Positions 1 to 6,358 of a stretch of DNA of 8,748 nucleotides are shown here, one piece after another. The stretch lies in assembly GCA_025774735.1 (NCBI GenBank), contig JALGZU010000105.1, positions 1-8,748 on the forward strand, in the 5' to 3' direction. This stretch comes from a candidate division LCP-89 bacterium. Lineage in GTDB: Bacteria; Electryoneota; B3-LCP. The notes below the pieces were generated by a model that was given only the letters and a program-made list of their open reading frames with translations, did no database searches and was not told the DNA's origin. The translations under genes were made by a program, and so were the position numbers. Each line of letters starts with the position of its first letter. The first letter of the stretch is position 1.

Positions 1-1374
1 CCACACTCCGGTCAGGCGGGAGGACAGCACGTAAACCAATGCGCCCCCTGCAGCCCTGACAATCACGTGACCGGAGATCATTTCAATAGCCAAGACTGTC
101 AAGGCTGCAGGGATGATTAATCGCCCGGCAATACTCAGCCAGGGAAGGGAGAGTTTGAGATCGCGAACGAACCACAGGCACAGGAACCACACGGCGATCT
201 CCGATAGAACAGTTGCAATGGCTGCCCCGGTGATTCCGTAGAGTGGAATCAAGATGATGTTGAGGATGAGGTTCGTTGCCGCTCCCCATGAAACCGCCAC
301 CGCATATCTCTTCTCCCGGCCTATCGACAACAAAAGTACGCTGAAAGATAAACTGGCGAAGACCAAGAAAATCATAATGGATAGAATCGTCAGTGCGGTT
401 GTTCCGGGCAAATAGACAGAACCGTAGAGAAATGCGATGACGTCTCTGGCCAAGCAGAAGATACCGATGGTTAAGCCAAGCCCGAGCCAGGTAAGCAGTC
501 TCAGTAAATGGGGGAGAGTGCTTCTCAACTTATCGAGTCCAAGAGTACCGGCCAGGCGGGACAGAGTCGGTAAGAGCGCCATTGCGAAGGCGTCCGCCAC
601 CGCCACGAGAAACAGGATCACCTTGTATGCGGCGCTGTAATATCCCAGTTCCTGCGAGGTGCGGATAAGACCTATGAGAACAGAATCGAGATGGTAATAG
701 ATCTGGATCATCGCCGAACTGATACCCAGAGGCAGTGCGGCATGGAAGATGTTTCTTGTTGACCCCTTCGCAAGCTTTATTTTGGGGAGATAGGTGTTTC
801 GTTTAGCGATGACGAGAAGGTAGAAAGAAGCAGTTAGGTGAGATAATCCGAAGATGATAGGGACCAGGATGAGCTGACGGGGAGACTGTACGAGGAAGAA
901 AACCAGACCGATATGCAGAGAACTTCGAACCAGACGGCTGATGGCCACCACGCTTAGACGCTCCATACCCGTGAAGATCCAGTCCGTTGATATGGCCATG
1001 GGGAGGATAGCCATTCCGTAGCCCCACAGCAGCCAGGAACGGGGTGCCTGGGCTCCGGAAAGCGCGATGAAGGCAGACCACATAAGAGCTATTCCAACCG
1101 CCAGGAGGATGCGCCATGCCCAGAGGCTCATGACAGTATCGCTGCGCAGGTCCTGCGACTTGGCGATTTCCCGGGTGCCAAGGATTTTAAGACCTGGATC
1201 TGTTAGCAAAATCAAATATACCAACGATGCCTGTGCGAAGCTAATCTCTCCGAACAGCGAAACACCCAGCCGTTTAGCTAATAGCACCGTGACAAGGAAG
1301 CCCAGAATTTGGGCTGCCGCTCCGCCCAGGCTCAGTGAGATGGCATTCTTGAAGTAGGATTCCGGGACCTTCAT
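1..1374 (-). CDS. Wzx-type polysaccharide flippase (MATE/MOP superfamily), 3' end missing
   Basis: This is an open frame of 458 codons on the minus strand with no stop before the window edge, so the C-terminus is missing. The protein is very hydrophobic, with many membrane helices. The N-terminal pattern is that of the polysaccharide synthesis/flippase family: SLSLGGAAAQILGFLVTVLLAKRLG at residues 14-38, then FGEISFAQA at 41-49. Family-like segments follow at GYYSAAYK (244-251) and at 376-390, IPLYGITGAAIATVL. Such proteins flip lipid-linked glycan units across the inner membrane; the substrate cannot be read from sequence. I prefer the ATG at 1374 because GGAG lies four bases upstream. An in-frame ATG at 1422 would add 16 polar residues but has no ribosome site and would nearly abut the predicted transcription start. 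The gene diverges from the plus-strand features that follow. The family call is firm; the exact start is less so. Confidence 0.9.
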   Translation of the reverse strand, partial: MKVPESYFKNAISLSLGGAAAQILGFLVTVLLAKRLGVSLFGEISFAQASLVYLILLTDPGLKILGTREIAKSQDLRSDTVMSLWAWRILLAVGIALMWSAFIALSGAQAPRSWLLWGYGMAILPMAISTDWIFTGMERLSVVAISRLVRSSLHIGLVFFLVQSPRQLILVPIIFGLSHLTASFYLLVIAKRNTYLPKIKLAKGSTRNIFHAALPLGISSAMIQIYYHLDSVLIGLIRTSQELGYYSAAYKVILFLVAVADAFAMALLPTLSRLAGTLGLDKLRSTLPHLLRLLTWLGLGLTIGIFCLARDVIAFLYGSVYLPGTTALTILSIMIFLVFASLSFSVLLLSIGREKRYAVAVSWGAATNLILNIILIPLYGITGAAIATVLSEIAVWFLCLWFVRDLKLSLPWLSIAGRLIIPAALTVLAIEMISGHVIVRAAGGALVYVLSSRLTGVW

Positions 1375-1433
1375 TAATCTCCGATTATCGATGCCTTGCA
1401 GGGACCAATCCTCCTGCGCCATGGTTTTCGTAG

Positions 1434-1462
1434 AAGATAACCTATTTCAACAAAAACCTCAA
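1434..1462 (-). promoter_or_regulatory. Probable sigma70-like promoter of the flippase gene
   Basis: Read on the minus strand, TTGAGG (1462-1457) is followed after 17 bases by TATCTT (1439-1434). Transcription would begin near 1427, giving a leader of about 50 bases before the preferred ATG at 1374. Each box departs from consensus at two positions, so this is a plausible rather than certain promoter. Confidence 0.4.
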
Positions 1463-1528
1463 CAGAAAACGCGTATCTGTTTCATGTCCCCGCTACGATC
1501 CAAAGGGGATTGGCGATTTTTTGACCAC

Positions 1529-1572
1529 AAAAAAAAAATATACTTGACTTTTAGGAATTTTATTAGTAATAT
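1529..1572 (+). promoter_or_regulatory. Strong sigma70-like promoter with an upstream A-tract (UP-element-like)
   Basis: TTGACT (1544-1549) and TAATAT (1567-1572) are separated by exactly 17 bases. Each hexamer is one base from consensus. A run of ten A's (1529-1538) lies about 40-50 bases upstream of the expected start, which is where UP elements bind the alpha subunit C-terminal domain. Transcription would start near 1579-1580, immediately before the structured element that ends at the T-run at 1674. No gene starts within 400 bases, so the promoter appears to serve a short RNA. Confidence 0.7.
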
Positions 1573-1578
1573 TTAAAT

Positions 1579-1674
1579 AGCCGAGCATCACTCGAATAAC
1601 AAACCATCGGATCTTGGCTGGAGAAATGGTGTCCCCTCCCAACATTTCACCTAAGAGTATCCGATGGTTTTTTT
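1579..1674 (+). ncRNA. Candidate small structured RNA of about 95 nt with intrinsic terminator; family not recognised
   Basis: The interval runs from the predicted start of the strong promoter to a seven-T run. It begins with a small hairpin, CGAG/CTCG (1582-1585 with 1591-1594). A perfect 12-bp stem follows, AAACCATCGGAT (1601-1612) with ATCCGATGGTTT (1659-1670), running into TTTT (1671-1674). Inside it, CTTGG (1613-1617) can pair with CC-AAG (1650-1655, one bulged base), and GAAATG (1623-1628) with CATTTC (1643-1648). That leaves a 14-base apical loop containing TCCCCTCCC (1632-1640). The whole is a long rod with a C-rich tip, a layout seen in small RNAs that target Shine-Dalgarno sequences. 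It matches no riboswitch or RNA family I know. It could instead be a leader attenuator. Promoter, fold and terminator are visible; the regulatory role is inference. Confidence 0.5.
1601..1674 (+). terminator. Rho-independent terminator closing the candidate small RNA
   Basis: A perfect 12-bp inverted repeat (1601-1612 and 1659-1670) is followed without a gap by a T-run; seven consecutive T's span 1668-1674. The enclosed 46 bases can themselves fold, so the effective hairpin is compact. The stem has only moderate GC content, but its length and the T-run are persuasive. Confidence 0.6.
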
Positions 1675-1774
1675 ATAATGTTTTTAAGATAAGTGGAAAA
1701 TACCAACAAACCCTGCTGGATACCGTATTTCATTTTAAGAAGAAATTTTCACGGGTAGTTGTGTTTTGGATCAC

Positions 1775-1802
1775 TTACAAAGGCAAGCGAATTTCTTATA
1801 CT
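1775..1802 (+). promoter_or_regulatory. Possible promoter for the wecG-like gene
   Basis: TTACAA (1775-1780) is separated by 16 bases from TATACT (1797-1802), a -10 box one base from consensus. Transcription would start near 1809 and give a leader of about 200 bases before the ATG at 2011. The leader contains the inverted repeats at 1838-1912. The -35 box is only fair. Confidence 0.4.
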
Positions 1803-1837
1803 GTGACTACACGAATTAATGCTTAAGAGGAGAGACT

Positions 1838-1912
1838 GCGGATAGGACCTTGTAACGATTGTTTTCATACTTCTTTAACCCTGCAAAATACCTTCCTACA
1901 AGGAATTTCCGC
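1838..1912 (+). other. Foldable segment in the wecG leader
   Basis: CCTTGTA (1848-1854) pairs perfectly with TACAAGG (1897-1903). Outside it, GCGGA (1838-1842) pairs with TCCGC (1908-1912), the two helices being separated by a 5-by-4 internal loop. The 42 enclosed bases are mostly pyrimidine-rich and show little pairing. No T-run follows, so it is not a terminator. It may be an mRNA leader structure; I recognise no riboswitch class. Confidence 0.3.
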
Positions 1913-2010
1913 GTCATCTCCATCACGATTCCCGCTTACCTGATACGGATGTATGGACTTCCGATCTTGGGGGATAAAGCACTGTGTGCTGTGAAACCAT
2001 CGGGGGATGA

Positions 2011-2772
2011 ATGCACGTTGCGAAATCTTCTTACCTGAACGTACGAGTTGACAAAATATCCCTGGACGATACGCTGGAACACTGCGAGCAGTTCATCAGA
2101 ACGCGGGTTCCGCATCAACTCGTCGTTGTAAACGTCGCCAAACTCGTCAAAGCCAAATCGGATGACGAACTAAGAAAAATCATCAATGAGGCTGACCTCG
2201 TTGGTGCGGATGGAGTCCCGCTGGTTTGGATCTCCAAGCTGTTCGGCGATCCTCTGCCGGGTCGGGTCAACGGTACCGACCTGATGGAGAAATTGGTCGA
2301 GAGAGCGGCTGCGAAAGGCCATTCCATCTACTTCCTCGGAGCCAAGCCTGAAGTCGTCGAAGAGGTCGTAAGGATTTACCGCAGAAAGTATCCTTCACTG
2401 AAAGTGGCAGGCTACCGGGATGGGTACTTCAGCCCGGATGAGGAGGCGGATGTCGTTGAAGATATCCGCAGGAGCTGTGCCGACATTATCTTCCTGGCTT
2501 TCAGCTCACCGAAAAAAGAGATTTTCGTCCGCAAGTACCTCTACCGCATGAACGTCTCCGTGGTTCACGGCGTCGGTGGCAGCTTCGACGTGGTGGCGGG
2601 TGTGACCAAAAGAGCACCGGTCTGGATGCAGACGTCGGGATTGGAATGGTTTTATCGGTTAGGTCAGGAACCCGGCCGCATGTGGAAACGATACTTGTTG
2701 ACCAACGCCACTTTTGCTCTGATCCTTTGTGCAGAACTCTTCCGCAGGACTGTGAACCTCCAGAAAATATAG
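2011..2772 (+). CDS. WecG/TagA/CpsF family glycosyltransferase (GT26)
   Basis: At 253 residues this is the usual family length. Members transfer an N-acetylhexosamine, typically ManNAc or ManNAcA, from UDP to a polyprenyl-linked acceptor at the inner face of the membrane, early in surface-glycan synthesis. Landmarks are GADGVPLVW at 65-73 with D67 in the catalytic-base position, PLPGRVNGTDL at 81-91 with the conserved Arg, YFLGAKPEV at 107-115, SSPKKE at 165-170, VGGSFDVVAG at 188-197 and KRAPVWMQTSGLEWFYRL at 200-217, then a basic C-terminal tail. The usual PKQE reads PKKE here. The start is forced, because an in-frame TGA (2008-2010) lies directly before the ATG; GGGGG at 2002-2006 serves as the ribosome site. 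It is a single-gene unit closed by the terminator at 2794-2824. The flippase diverges upstream, which supports a surface-polysaccharide role. The exact sugar is unknown. Confidence 0.93.
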   Translation: MHVAKSSYLNVRVDKISLDDTLEHCEQFIRTRVPHQLVVVNVAKLVKAKSDDELRKIINEADLVGADGVPLVWISKLFGDPLPGRVNGTDLMEKLVERAAAKGHSIYFLGAKPEVVEEVVRIYRRKYPSLKVAGYRDGYFSPDEEADVVEDIRRSCADIIFLAFSSPKKEIFVRKYLYRMNVSVVHGVGGSFDVVAGVTKRAPVWMQTSGLEWFYRLGQEPGRMWKRYLLTNATFALILCAELFRRTVNLQKI

Positions 2773-2793
2773 TACGTGAGCGCTTGCTTAATT

Positions 2794-2824
2794 GCCGGGC
2801 TTCCGCCAGAAGCCCGGCTTTTTT
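2794..2824 (+). terminator. Rho-independent terminator after the wecG-like gene
   Basis: A perfect 10-bp GC-rich stem, GCCGGGCTTC (2794-2803) with GAAGCCCGGC (2809-2818), carries a 5-base loop and is followed by six T's (2819-2824). It lies 21 bases after the wecG-like stop codon and insulates the etf operon. The other strand has no T-run, so it acts one way. Confidence 0.95.
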
Positions 2825-2867
2825 GTGCTCCTGCGAGCCCAACATTCCTGAAAATCCCAGAAATCCC

Positions 2868-2896
2868 TTGAAACAGTGGACGGAATTTTCTATATT
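2868..2896 (+). promoter_or_regulatory. Sigma70-like promoter of the etfBA-fixCX operon
   Basis: TTGAAA (2868-2873) and TATATT (2891-2896) are separated by exactly 17 bases in AT-rich DNA just after the preceding terminator. Transcription would start near 2903, leaving about 42 bases of leader before the GTG of etfB. I see no NifA-type or sigma54 (-24/-12) elements, so a nitrogen-fixation style of control is not indicated. Confidence 0.65.
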
Positions 2897-2944
2897 AAAT
2901 GATTGATCAAAAGATAAAAGCTATAGTTTACTCAGGAGGTTGAA

Positions 2945-3691
2945 GTGAATATACTGGTCTGCGTCAAGCACGTTCCGGATACGGAGACGGCTGTCAAGAT
3001 AGGGGCAGATGGCAAATCCATCCAGGCGCAGGATGTCAACTTCATATTAAATCCCTACGATGAGTACGCCGTCGAGGAGGCTCTTAAAATTAAGGAGGAA
3101 AAGGGTGGTGAAGTAACTCTGATAACGGTTGGCCCGGAAGCTGCGAAGAAGAGCCTTAGAACTGGTCTGGCCATGGGAGCCGACAAGGCGATGCACATCG
3201 TTTGCGATACGGCTCATGACAGCCTCGCCACGGCTTCGTGCCTGGGTGAGGCGATTAAGGATAATTCCTTCGATATCATCTTCTGTGGGAAACAGGCGAT
3301 GGATGAGGATAACGGCCAGGTACCGATCATGCTTGCAGAGTTGCTTGGTTTGCCGAACGTTTCCGCCATCGTCAAACTGGATCTCGGTGATGGTATGGCA
3401 ACAGCCCAGCGTGAGTTCGAAGGCGGCACCGAGGTGGTAGAGACATCCTTGCCTGCTATCCTATCCGCCCATAAGGGTCTGAATGAGCCCCGTTACGCTT
3501 CCCTTAAGGGGATTATGATGGCCAAGAAAAAGGAAATCACTGATCTTTCCTGCAGTTGCAGCGAAGCCGGTCTGGAGGTGCTCGACATGGCTTACCCGCC
3601 GGTTCGAGCCGGGGGCAAGATTGTCGGTGAAGGCAAGGAAGCTGTTCCGGAGTTGGTCAGACTGCTGCAGGAAGAGGCTAAGATTTTGTAA
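2945..3691 (+). CDS. etfB: Electron transfer flavoprotein beta subunit (EtfB/FixA)
   Basis: The 248-residue product is of normal EtfB length. With EtfA it forms the soluble FAD heterodimer that collects electrons from flavin dehydrogenases. The start is GTG, five bases after AGGAGG (2934-2939). Visible landmarks are CVKHVPD at 6-12, NPYDEYAVEEAL at 36-47, the nucleotide-binding loop CGKQAMDEDNGQVP at 114-127, and the beta-subunit signature: REFEGG (156-161), LPAIL (169-173), GLNEPRYASLKGIMMAKKK (178-196). The acidic DED in the loop resembles ordinary AMP-binding ETFs (DDD in the human protein) more than the DGD of bifurcating forms. It is the first gene of an operon with etfA, fixC and fixX, so FixA is an equally valid name. 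Confidence 0.96.
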   Translation: MNILVCVKHVPDTETAVKIGADGKSIQAQDVNFILNPYDEYAVEEALKIKEEKGGEVTLITVGPEAAKKSLRTGLAMGADKAMHIVCDTAHDSLATASCLGEAIKDNSFDIIFCGKQAMDEDNGQVPIMLAELLGLPNVSAIVKLDLGDGMATAQREFEGGTEVVETSLPAILSAHKGLNEPRYASLKGIMMAKKKEITDLSCSCSEAGLEVLDMAYPPVRAGGKIVGEGKEAVPELVRLLQEEAKIL

Positions 3692-3710
3692 GACTGTCCA
3701 ACGTAGAATA

Positions 3711-3748
3711 TTCCTCCCGGGACTATCGGGAGTTGATAATAGGAGGAA
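3711..3748 (+). other. Alternative RNA hairpins over the etfA ribosome site
   Basis: In the 59-base etfB-etfA gap, CTTCCCG-type pairing is possible in two ways. CTCCCG (3714-3719) pairs with CGGGAG (3727-3732) around a 7-base loop. TTCCTCC (3711-3717) is the exact complement of GGAGGAA (3742-3748), which contains the etfA ribosome site. The two pairings share bases 3714-3717 and exclude each other. The base pairing is certain; a regulatory role is conjecture. Confidence 0.3.
3741..3746 (+). promoter_or_regulatory. Ribosome binding site that fixes the etfA start
   Basis: AGGAGG is followed by four A's and then ATG at 3751. This excludes an in-frame TTG at 3733, which would put the ribosome site inside the coding region. 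Confidence 0.85.
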
Positions 3749-3750
3749 AA

Positions 3751-4719
3751 ATGAAGGTTTTAGTATTCGCAGAGCACCGGGGAGGGGAATTTCGCAAGGC
3801 GGCGATCGAAGCGATTTGCGGAGCTCGCCAGCTTAACCCAGACGGAGACGTTGTGGTCGTGTCAATCGGTAAGGGACTGTCGGATCAGGCCGGACAGCTC
3901 GCCGGATACGGAGCAGACAAAATTATCGCCGTTGAACACGATCTCCTCGAAAAGTACTCAACAGATGGATACACACTCGCCCTGCAGACGGCTATAGAGG
4001 GTGAAAATCCTGACGTAATCCTGATGGGCGCGACGGCCATGGGACGCGATCTGGCTCCCCGCCTCGGAGCCCGCCTGAGCGTGCCGGTTCTGGCAGACGT
4101 CACCCAGCTCTCCTGGGTAGATGGTAAACTCCAGGCAGTCAGGCCTGTTTATGCGGGCAAACTGATGATGACGGTGCAGAGCAAGAAATCTCCCGGTATC
4201 GCAACTACCCGTCCCAAAGCTTTTACTGCTTGCGAGCCCGACGCTTCCAGAAGTGCAGATGTCATACCCCTGAATGTCGATCTCTCTGACGGTGATCTGA
4301 AGGCCCGGGTGAAGCAGATTCAAGCCGAAGCGGAAGGAATGATCGAACTTACTGAAGCGGATTTCATCGTATCGGGCGGCCGCGGTTTGAAAGCTACTGA
4401 AAATTTCAAGGCGCTGGAAGAACTGGCCAACACTCTGGGAGCCGCCATCGGCGCCTCGCGCGCAGCGGTCGATTCGGGATGGCGTCCCCACAGCGATCAG
4501 GTGGGCCAGACGGGCAAAGTAGTGGCGCCGACTCTGTACATCGCCTGCGGCATATCCGGAGCCATTCAACATCTGGCCGGTATGACCTCATCCAAGGTCA
4601 TTGTGGCCATCAATAGAGACCCGGATGCACCCATCTTTAAGATCGCCGACTACGGCATCGTCGGAGATGTCATGGAGGTTATCCCGGCCCTAACAGAAGC
4701 GATTAAAGCGGTCCAATAG
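3751..4719 (+). CDS. etfA: Electron transfer flavoprotein alpha subunit (EtfA/FixB)
   Basis: The product has 322 residues, normal for the family. It binds the electron-carrying FAD of the ETF heterodimer. The N-terminal half is the ETF domain: MKVLVFAEH at the start, [17 protein letters not shown] at 93-109, and [13 protein letters not shown] at 130-142. The C-terminal FAD domain has VSGGRGL (207-213), [11 protein letters not shown] (234-244), [10 protein letters not shown] (251-260), and the alpha-subunit signature running from [17 protein letters not shown] (262-278) to IVAINRD (284-290), then [14 protein letters not shown] (293-306). All FAD-contact motifs I can check are intact. It lies 59 bases after etfB and 11 bases before fixC on the same strand, so it is the second gene of the operon. 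Confidence 0.97.
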   Translation: MKVLVFAEHRGGEFRKAAIEAICGARQLNPDGDVVVVSIGKGLSDQAGQLAGYGADKIIAVEHDLLEKYSTDGYTLALQTAIEGENPDVILMGATAMGRDLAPRLGARLSVPVLADVTQLSWVDGKLQAVRPVYAGKLMMTVQSKKSPGIATTRPKAFTACEPDASRSADVIPLNVDLSDGDLKARVKQIQAEAEGMIELTEADFIVSGGRGLKATENFKALEELANTLGAAIGASRAAVDSGWRPHSDQVGQTGKVVAPTLYIACGISGAIQHLAGMTSSKVIVAINRDPDAPIFKIADYGIVGDVMEVIPALTEAIKAVQ

Positions 4720-4730
4720 ATAGAACAGCC

Positions 4731-6038
4731 ATGTCTGAAGAAGAAAAATTCGATTGTATTGTCGTGGGAGCGGGGCCCGCCGGTCTATCTGCTGCCTTGA
4801 CGTTAGCCAAAGCAGGAATCGAGGCTGCCGTTCTCGAAAGGGGTGAATACCCCGGATCCAAGAATGTCATGGGAGGCATCCTTTTCACCACGATTCTGAA
4901 TAAACTTCTGCCGGAATTCTGGAAGGAAGCACCAGTTGAACGCCATATTACGCACCGCCGTTTTTCCCTGCTTTCGCAGGATGGTGAAGCCGCTTTCGAC
5001 TTCAAAACCGCTGCCTACAATGATCCACCCTTCAATCACACCTGGTCAGTGCTGCGTTCCAAATTCGACCGCTGGATGGGTGAACAGGTTGAAGCGGCCG
5101 GCGCCATGATCATCCCTGGTATGATGGTATCGGAGCTGCTGATTGATAACGGCAAGGTCATCGGCGTGAAGACCGAGCCCGGCGGCGATGAGCTCAGGTG
5201 CGATGTGGTTATTTCCGCTGAAGGCGCAAACTCCTTCCTGGCGGAACAAGCCGGATTGCGCCAGCCGCACGATCCAGCACACATGGCCGTTGCCGTCAAA
5301 GAGGTGATAGGTCTGTCGCAGGATAAGATTGAAGACCGCTTCCACCTGAACAATTCCGAGGGCGTTGCCTATGAACTGTTCGGCCGGGCGGTCCAGGGCA
5401 CCTTCGGTTCCGGTTTCCTCTACACGAACAAGGACAGTCTGTCGATTGGCGTGGGCTCTACCATTCATGACATGAAACGGCAGAAACTCAATCCAAACGA
5501 TGTGCTCGAGCAGTTTAAGCAACATCCCGTCATCGCCCCCCTGGTCCGAGGCGGAGAGAGCCTGGAATATTCGGCCCACATGATCCCGGAAGGCGGTTAT
5601 AAGCATCTGCCGAAACTGACCATGGACGGATTGATTCTCACCGGGGATGCCGCCGGTCTGGTCAATGCCAGCCATTATCACGAAGGATCGAATCTGGCCA
5701 TGGCTTCCGGAGTTGCCGCCGCCGAAACCGTCATTGAAGCGAAGGAGAAAGGCGATTTTAACGATGCCGTACTGTACGGGTACAAGCAGAAGCTCGAGAA
5801 CAACTTTGTCCTGAAGGATCTTAAGAAGTTCCAGAATTTGTCCCAGCTTCTCAACGATAATCCTCATATGCTAAGGGACTACCCGGAGAGCGTCGTGGGG
5901 CTTTTGCAGGATTATTTTACGATCAGCGAGAAGCCCAAGGCACAGGTCGAAAAAGAGGTCCTGGCTAAATTTAAGAAGGAGATCGGCGTTTTCAGTTTGG
6001 CCAAGGATCTGTATAAAATATGGAGAGCCATGCGATGA
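4731..6038 (+). CDS. fixC: FAD-dependent ETF:quinone oxidoreductase, FixC type
   Basis: At 435 residues it matches FixC proteins (about 430) rather than the longer ETF-QO, which carries its own Fe-S domain. It should accept electrons from EtfAB and, with FixX, pass them to membrane quinone. Visible are the dinucleotide-binding start VVGAGPAGLSAALTLAKAG (11-29) with the acidic E36 in VLERG, NVMGGI (45-50), SAEGANS (162-168), and the second FAD motif LTGDAAGLVNA (303-313) followed by HEGSNLAMASG (317-327). The ATG lies 11 bases after the etfA stop without a clear ribosome site, so translation may be coupled to etfA. The last four bases overlap the fixX start. No frameshift or missing FAD motif is seen. 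Confidence 0.95.
   Translation: MSEEEKFDCIVVGAGPAGLSAALTLAKAGIEAAVLERGEYPGSKNVMGGILFTTILNKLLPEFWKEAPVERHITHRRFSLLSQDGEAAFDFKTAAYNDPPFNHTWSVLRSKFDRWMGEQVEAAGAMIIPGMMVSELLIDNGKVIGVKTEPGGDELRCDVVISAEGANSFLAEQAGLRQPHDPAHMAVAVKEVIGLSQDKIEDRFHLNNSEGVAYELFGRAVQGTFGSGFLYTNKDSLSIGVGSTIHDMKRQKLNPNDVLEQFKQHPVIAPLVRGGESLEYSAHMIPEGGYKHLPKLTMDGLILTGDAAGLVNASHYHEGSNLAMASGVAAAETVIEAKEKGDFNDAVLYGYKQKLENNFVLKDLKKFQNLSQLLNDNPHMLRDYPESVVGLLQDYFTISEKPKAQVEKEVLAKFKKEIGVFSLAKDLYKIWRAMR
6022..6027 (+). promoter_or_regulatory. Ribosome binding site for fixX inside the end of fixC
   Basis: GGAGAG lies seven bases before the ATG at 6035, which overlaps the fixC stop as ATGA. This favours 6035 over the in-frame ATG at 6020, which has no ribosome site and would itself overlap GGAGAG. 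Confidence 0.7.
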
Positions 6039-6352
6039 ACGAAGATCAGGTAGTACCCACGGATGAGACGAAGTTGAAATCGACGATAGAGGATAAACTC
6101 TTCCTGGTCAAGTATAAACCTGACAAGGAAACCCACATAGAAGTCGATCAGGAGAAGTTTAAGGCAGACGTGCTGAAAGCGGTTCTCTACATCTGCCCGG
6201 CAAAAACCTACGAACTGAACGAGGAGACGGGCGAATGCATGATTGCCTTCGAAAATTGCCTTGAATGCGGCACCTGCGGCGTAGCTTGTGCCGAATACGT
6301 GGTGTGGAAGTATCCGCGCGGCGGTTTTGGTGTTCAATACCGGTTCGGTTAG
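6035..6352 (+). CDS. fixX: Ferredoxin-like protein FixX
   Basis: This small protein has 105 residues; FixX proteins are usually about 95-100. It is the separately encoded equivalent of the C-terminal Fe-S domain of ETF:quinone oxidoreductase and should relay electrons from FixC to quinone. Cysteines sit at 54 (ICPAKTYE), 68, 75, 78, 81 and 85. C54 together with the CLECGTC triad (75, 78, 81) matches the four ligands of one 4Fe-4S cluster in the ETF-QO family. C68 and C85 appear to be extra. The tail VWKYPRGGFGVQYRFG (90-105) is typical of FixX. The start overlaps the fixC stop (ATGA at 6035-6038), indicating translational coupling and a fixed ratio with FixC. It is the last gene of the operon. 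Confidence 0.95.
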   Translation: MNEDQVVPTDETKLKSTIEDKLFLVKYKPDKETHIEVDQEKFKADVLKAVLYICPAKTYELNEETGECMIAFENCLECGTCGVACAEYVVWKYPRGGFGVQYRFG

Positions 6353-6358
6353 ATCCGG

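Noticed and set aside
803..1117. Minus-strand open frame of 104 codons within the flippase region
   Set aside because: It is in a different frame from the 458-codon flippase on the same strand, which has clear family motifs; it is a shadow.
1601..1670. The 12-bp inverted repeat as the ends of a miniature transposon
   Set aside because: There are no flanking direct repeats, the enclosed bases fold within the stem, and a T-run follows directly. A terminator fits better.
1579..1674. A known riboswitch or 6S RNA
   Set aside because: I could not match the conserved cores I know (TPP, cobalamin, glycine, c-di-GMP, fluoride, ZTP, preQ1). The unit is too short for 6S RNA and lacks its central bubble.
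1614..1826. A 70-codon open frame on the plus strand in the intergenic region
   Set aside because: It begins inside the terminator-like stem of the candidate RNA, has no ribosome site, and its composition (Lys, Phe and Ile rich) reflects AT-rich non-coding DNA. No family is recognisable.
2868..2945. NifA-type or sigma54 control of the fix operon
   Set aside because: No TGT-N10-ACA upstream site or GG/GC -24/-12 pair is visible; a good sigma70-type promoter is present instead.
5046..5867. Long antisense open frame (273 codons) opposite fixC
   Set aside because: It lies wholly within fixC, whose FAD motifs are intact, and the antisense translation shows no domain. It is a by-product of codon bias. 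The same holds for the antisense frame at 3958-4572 opposite etfA.
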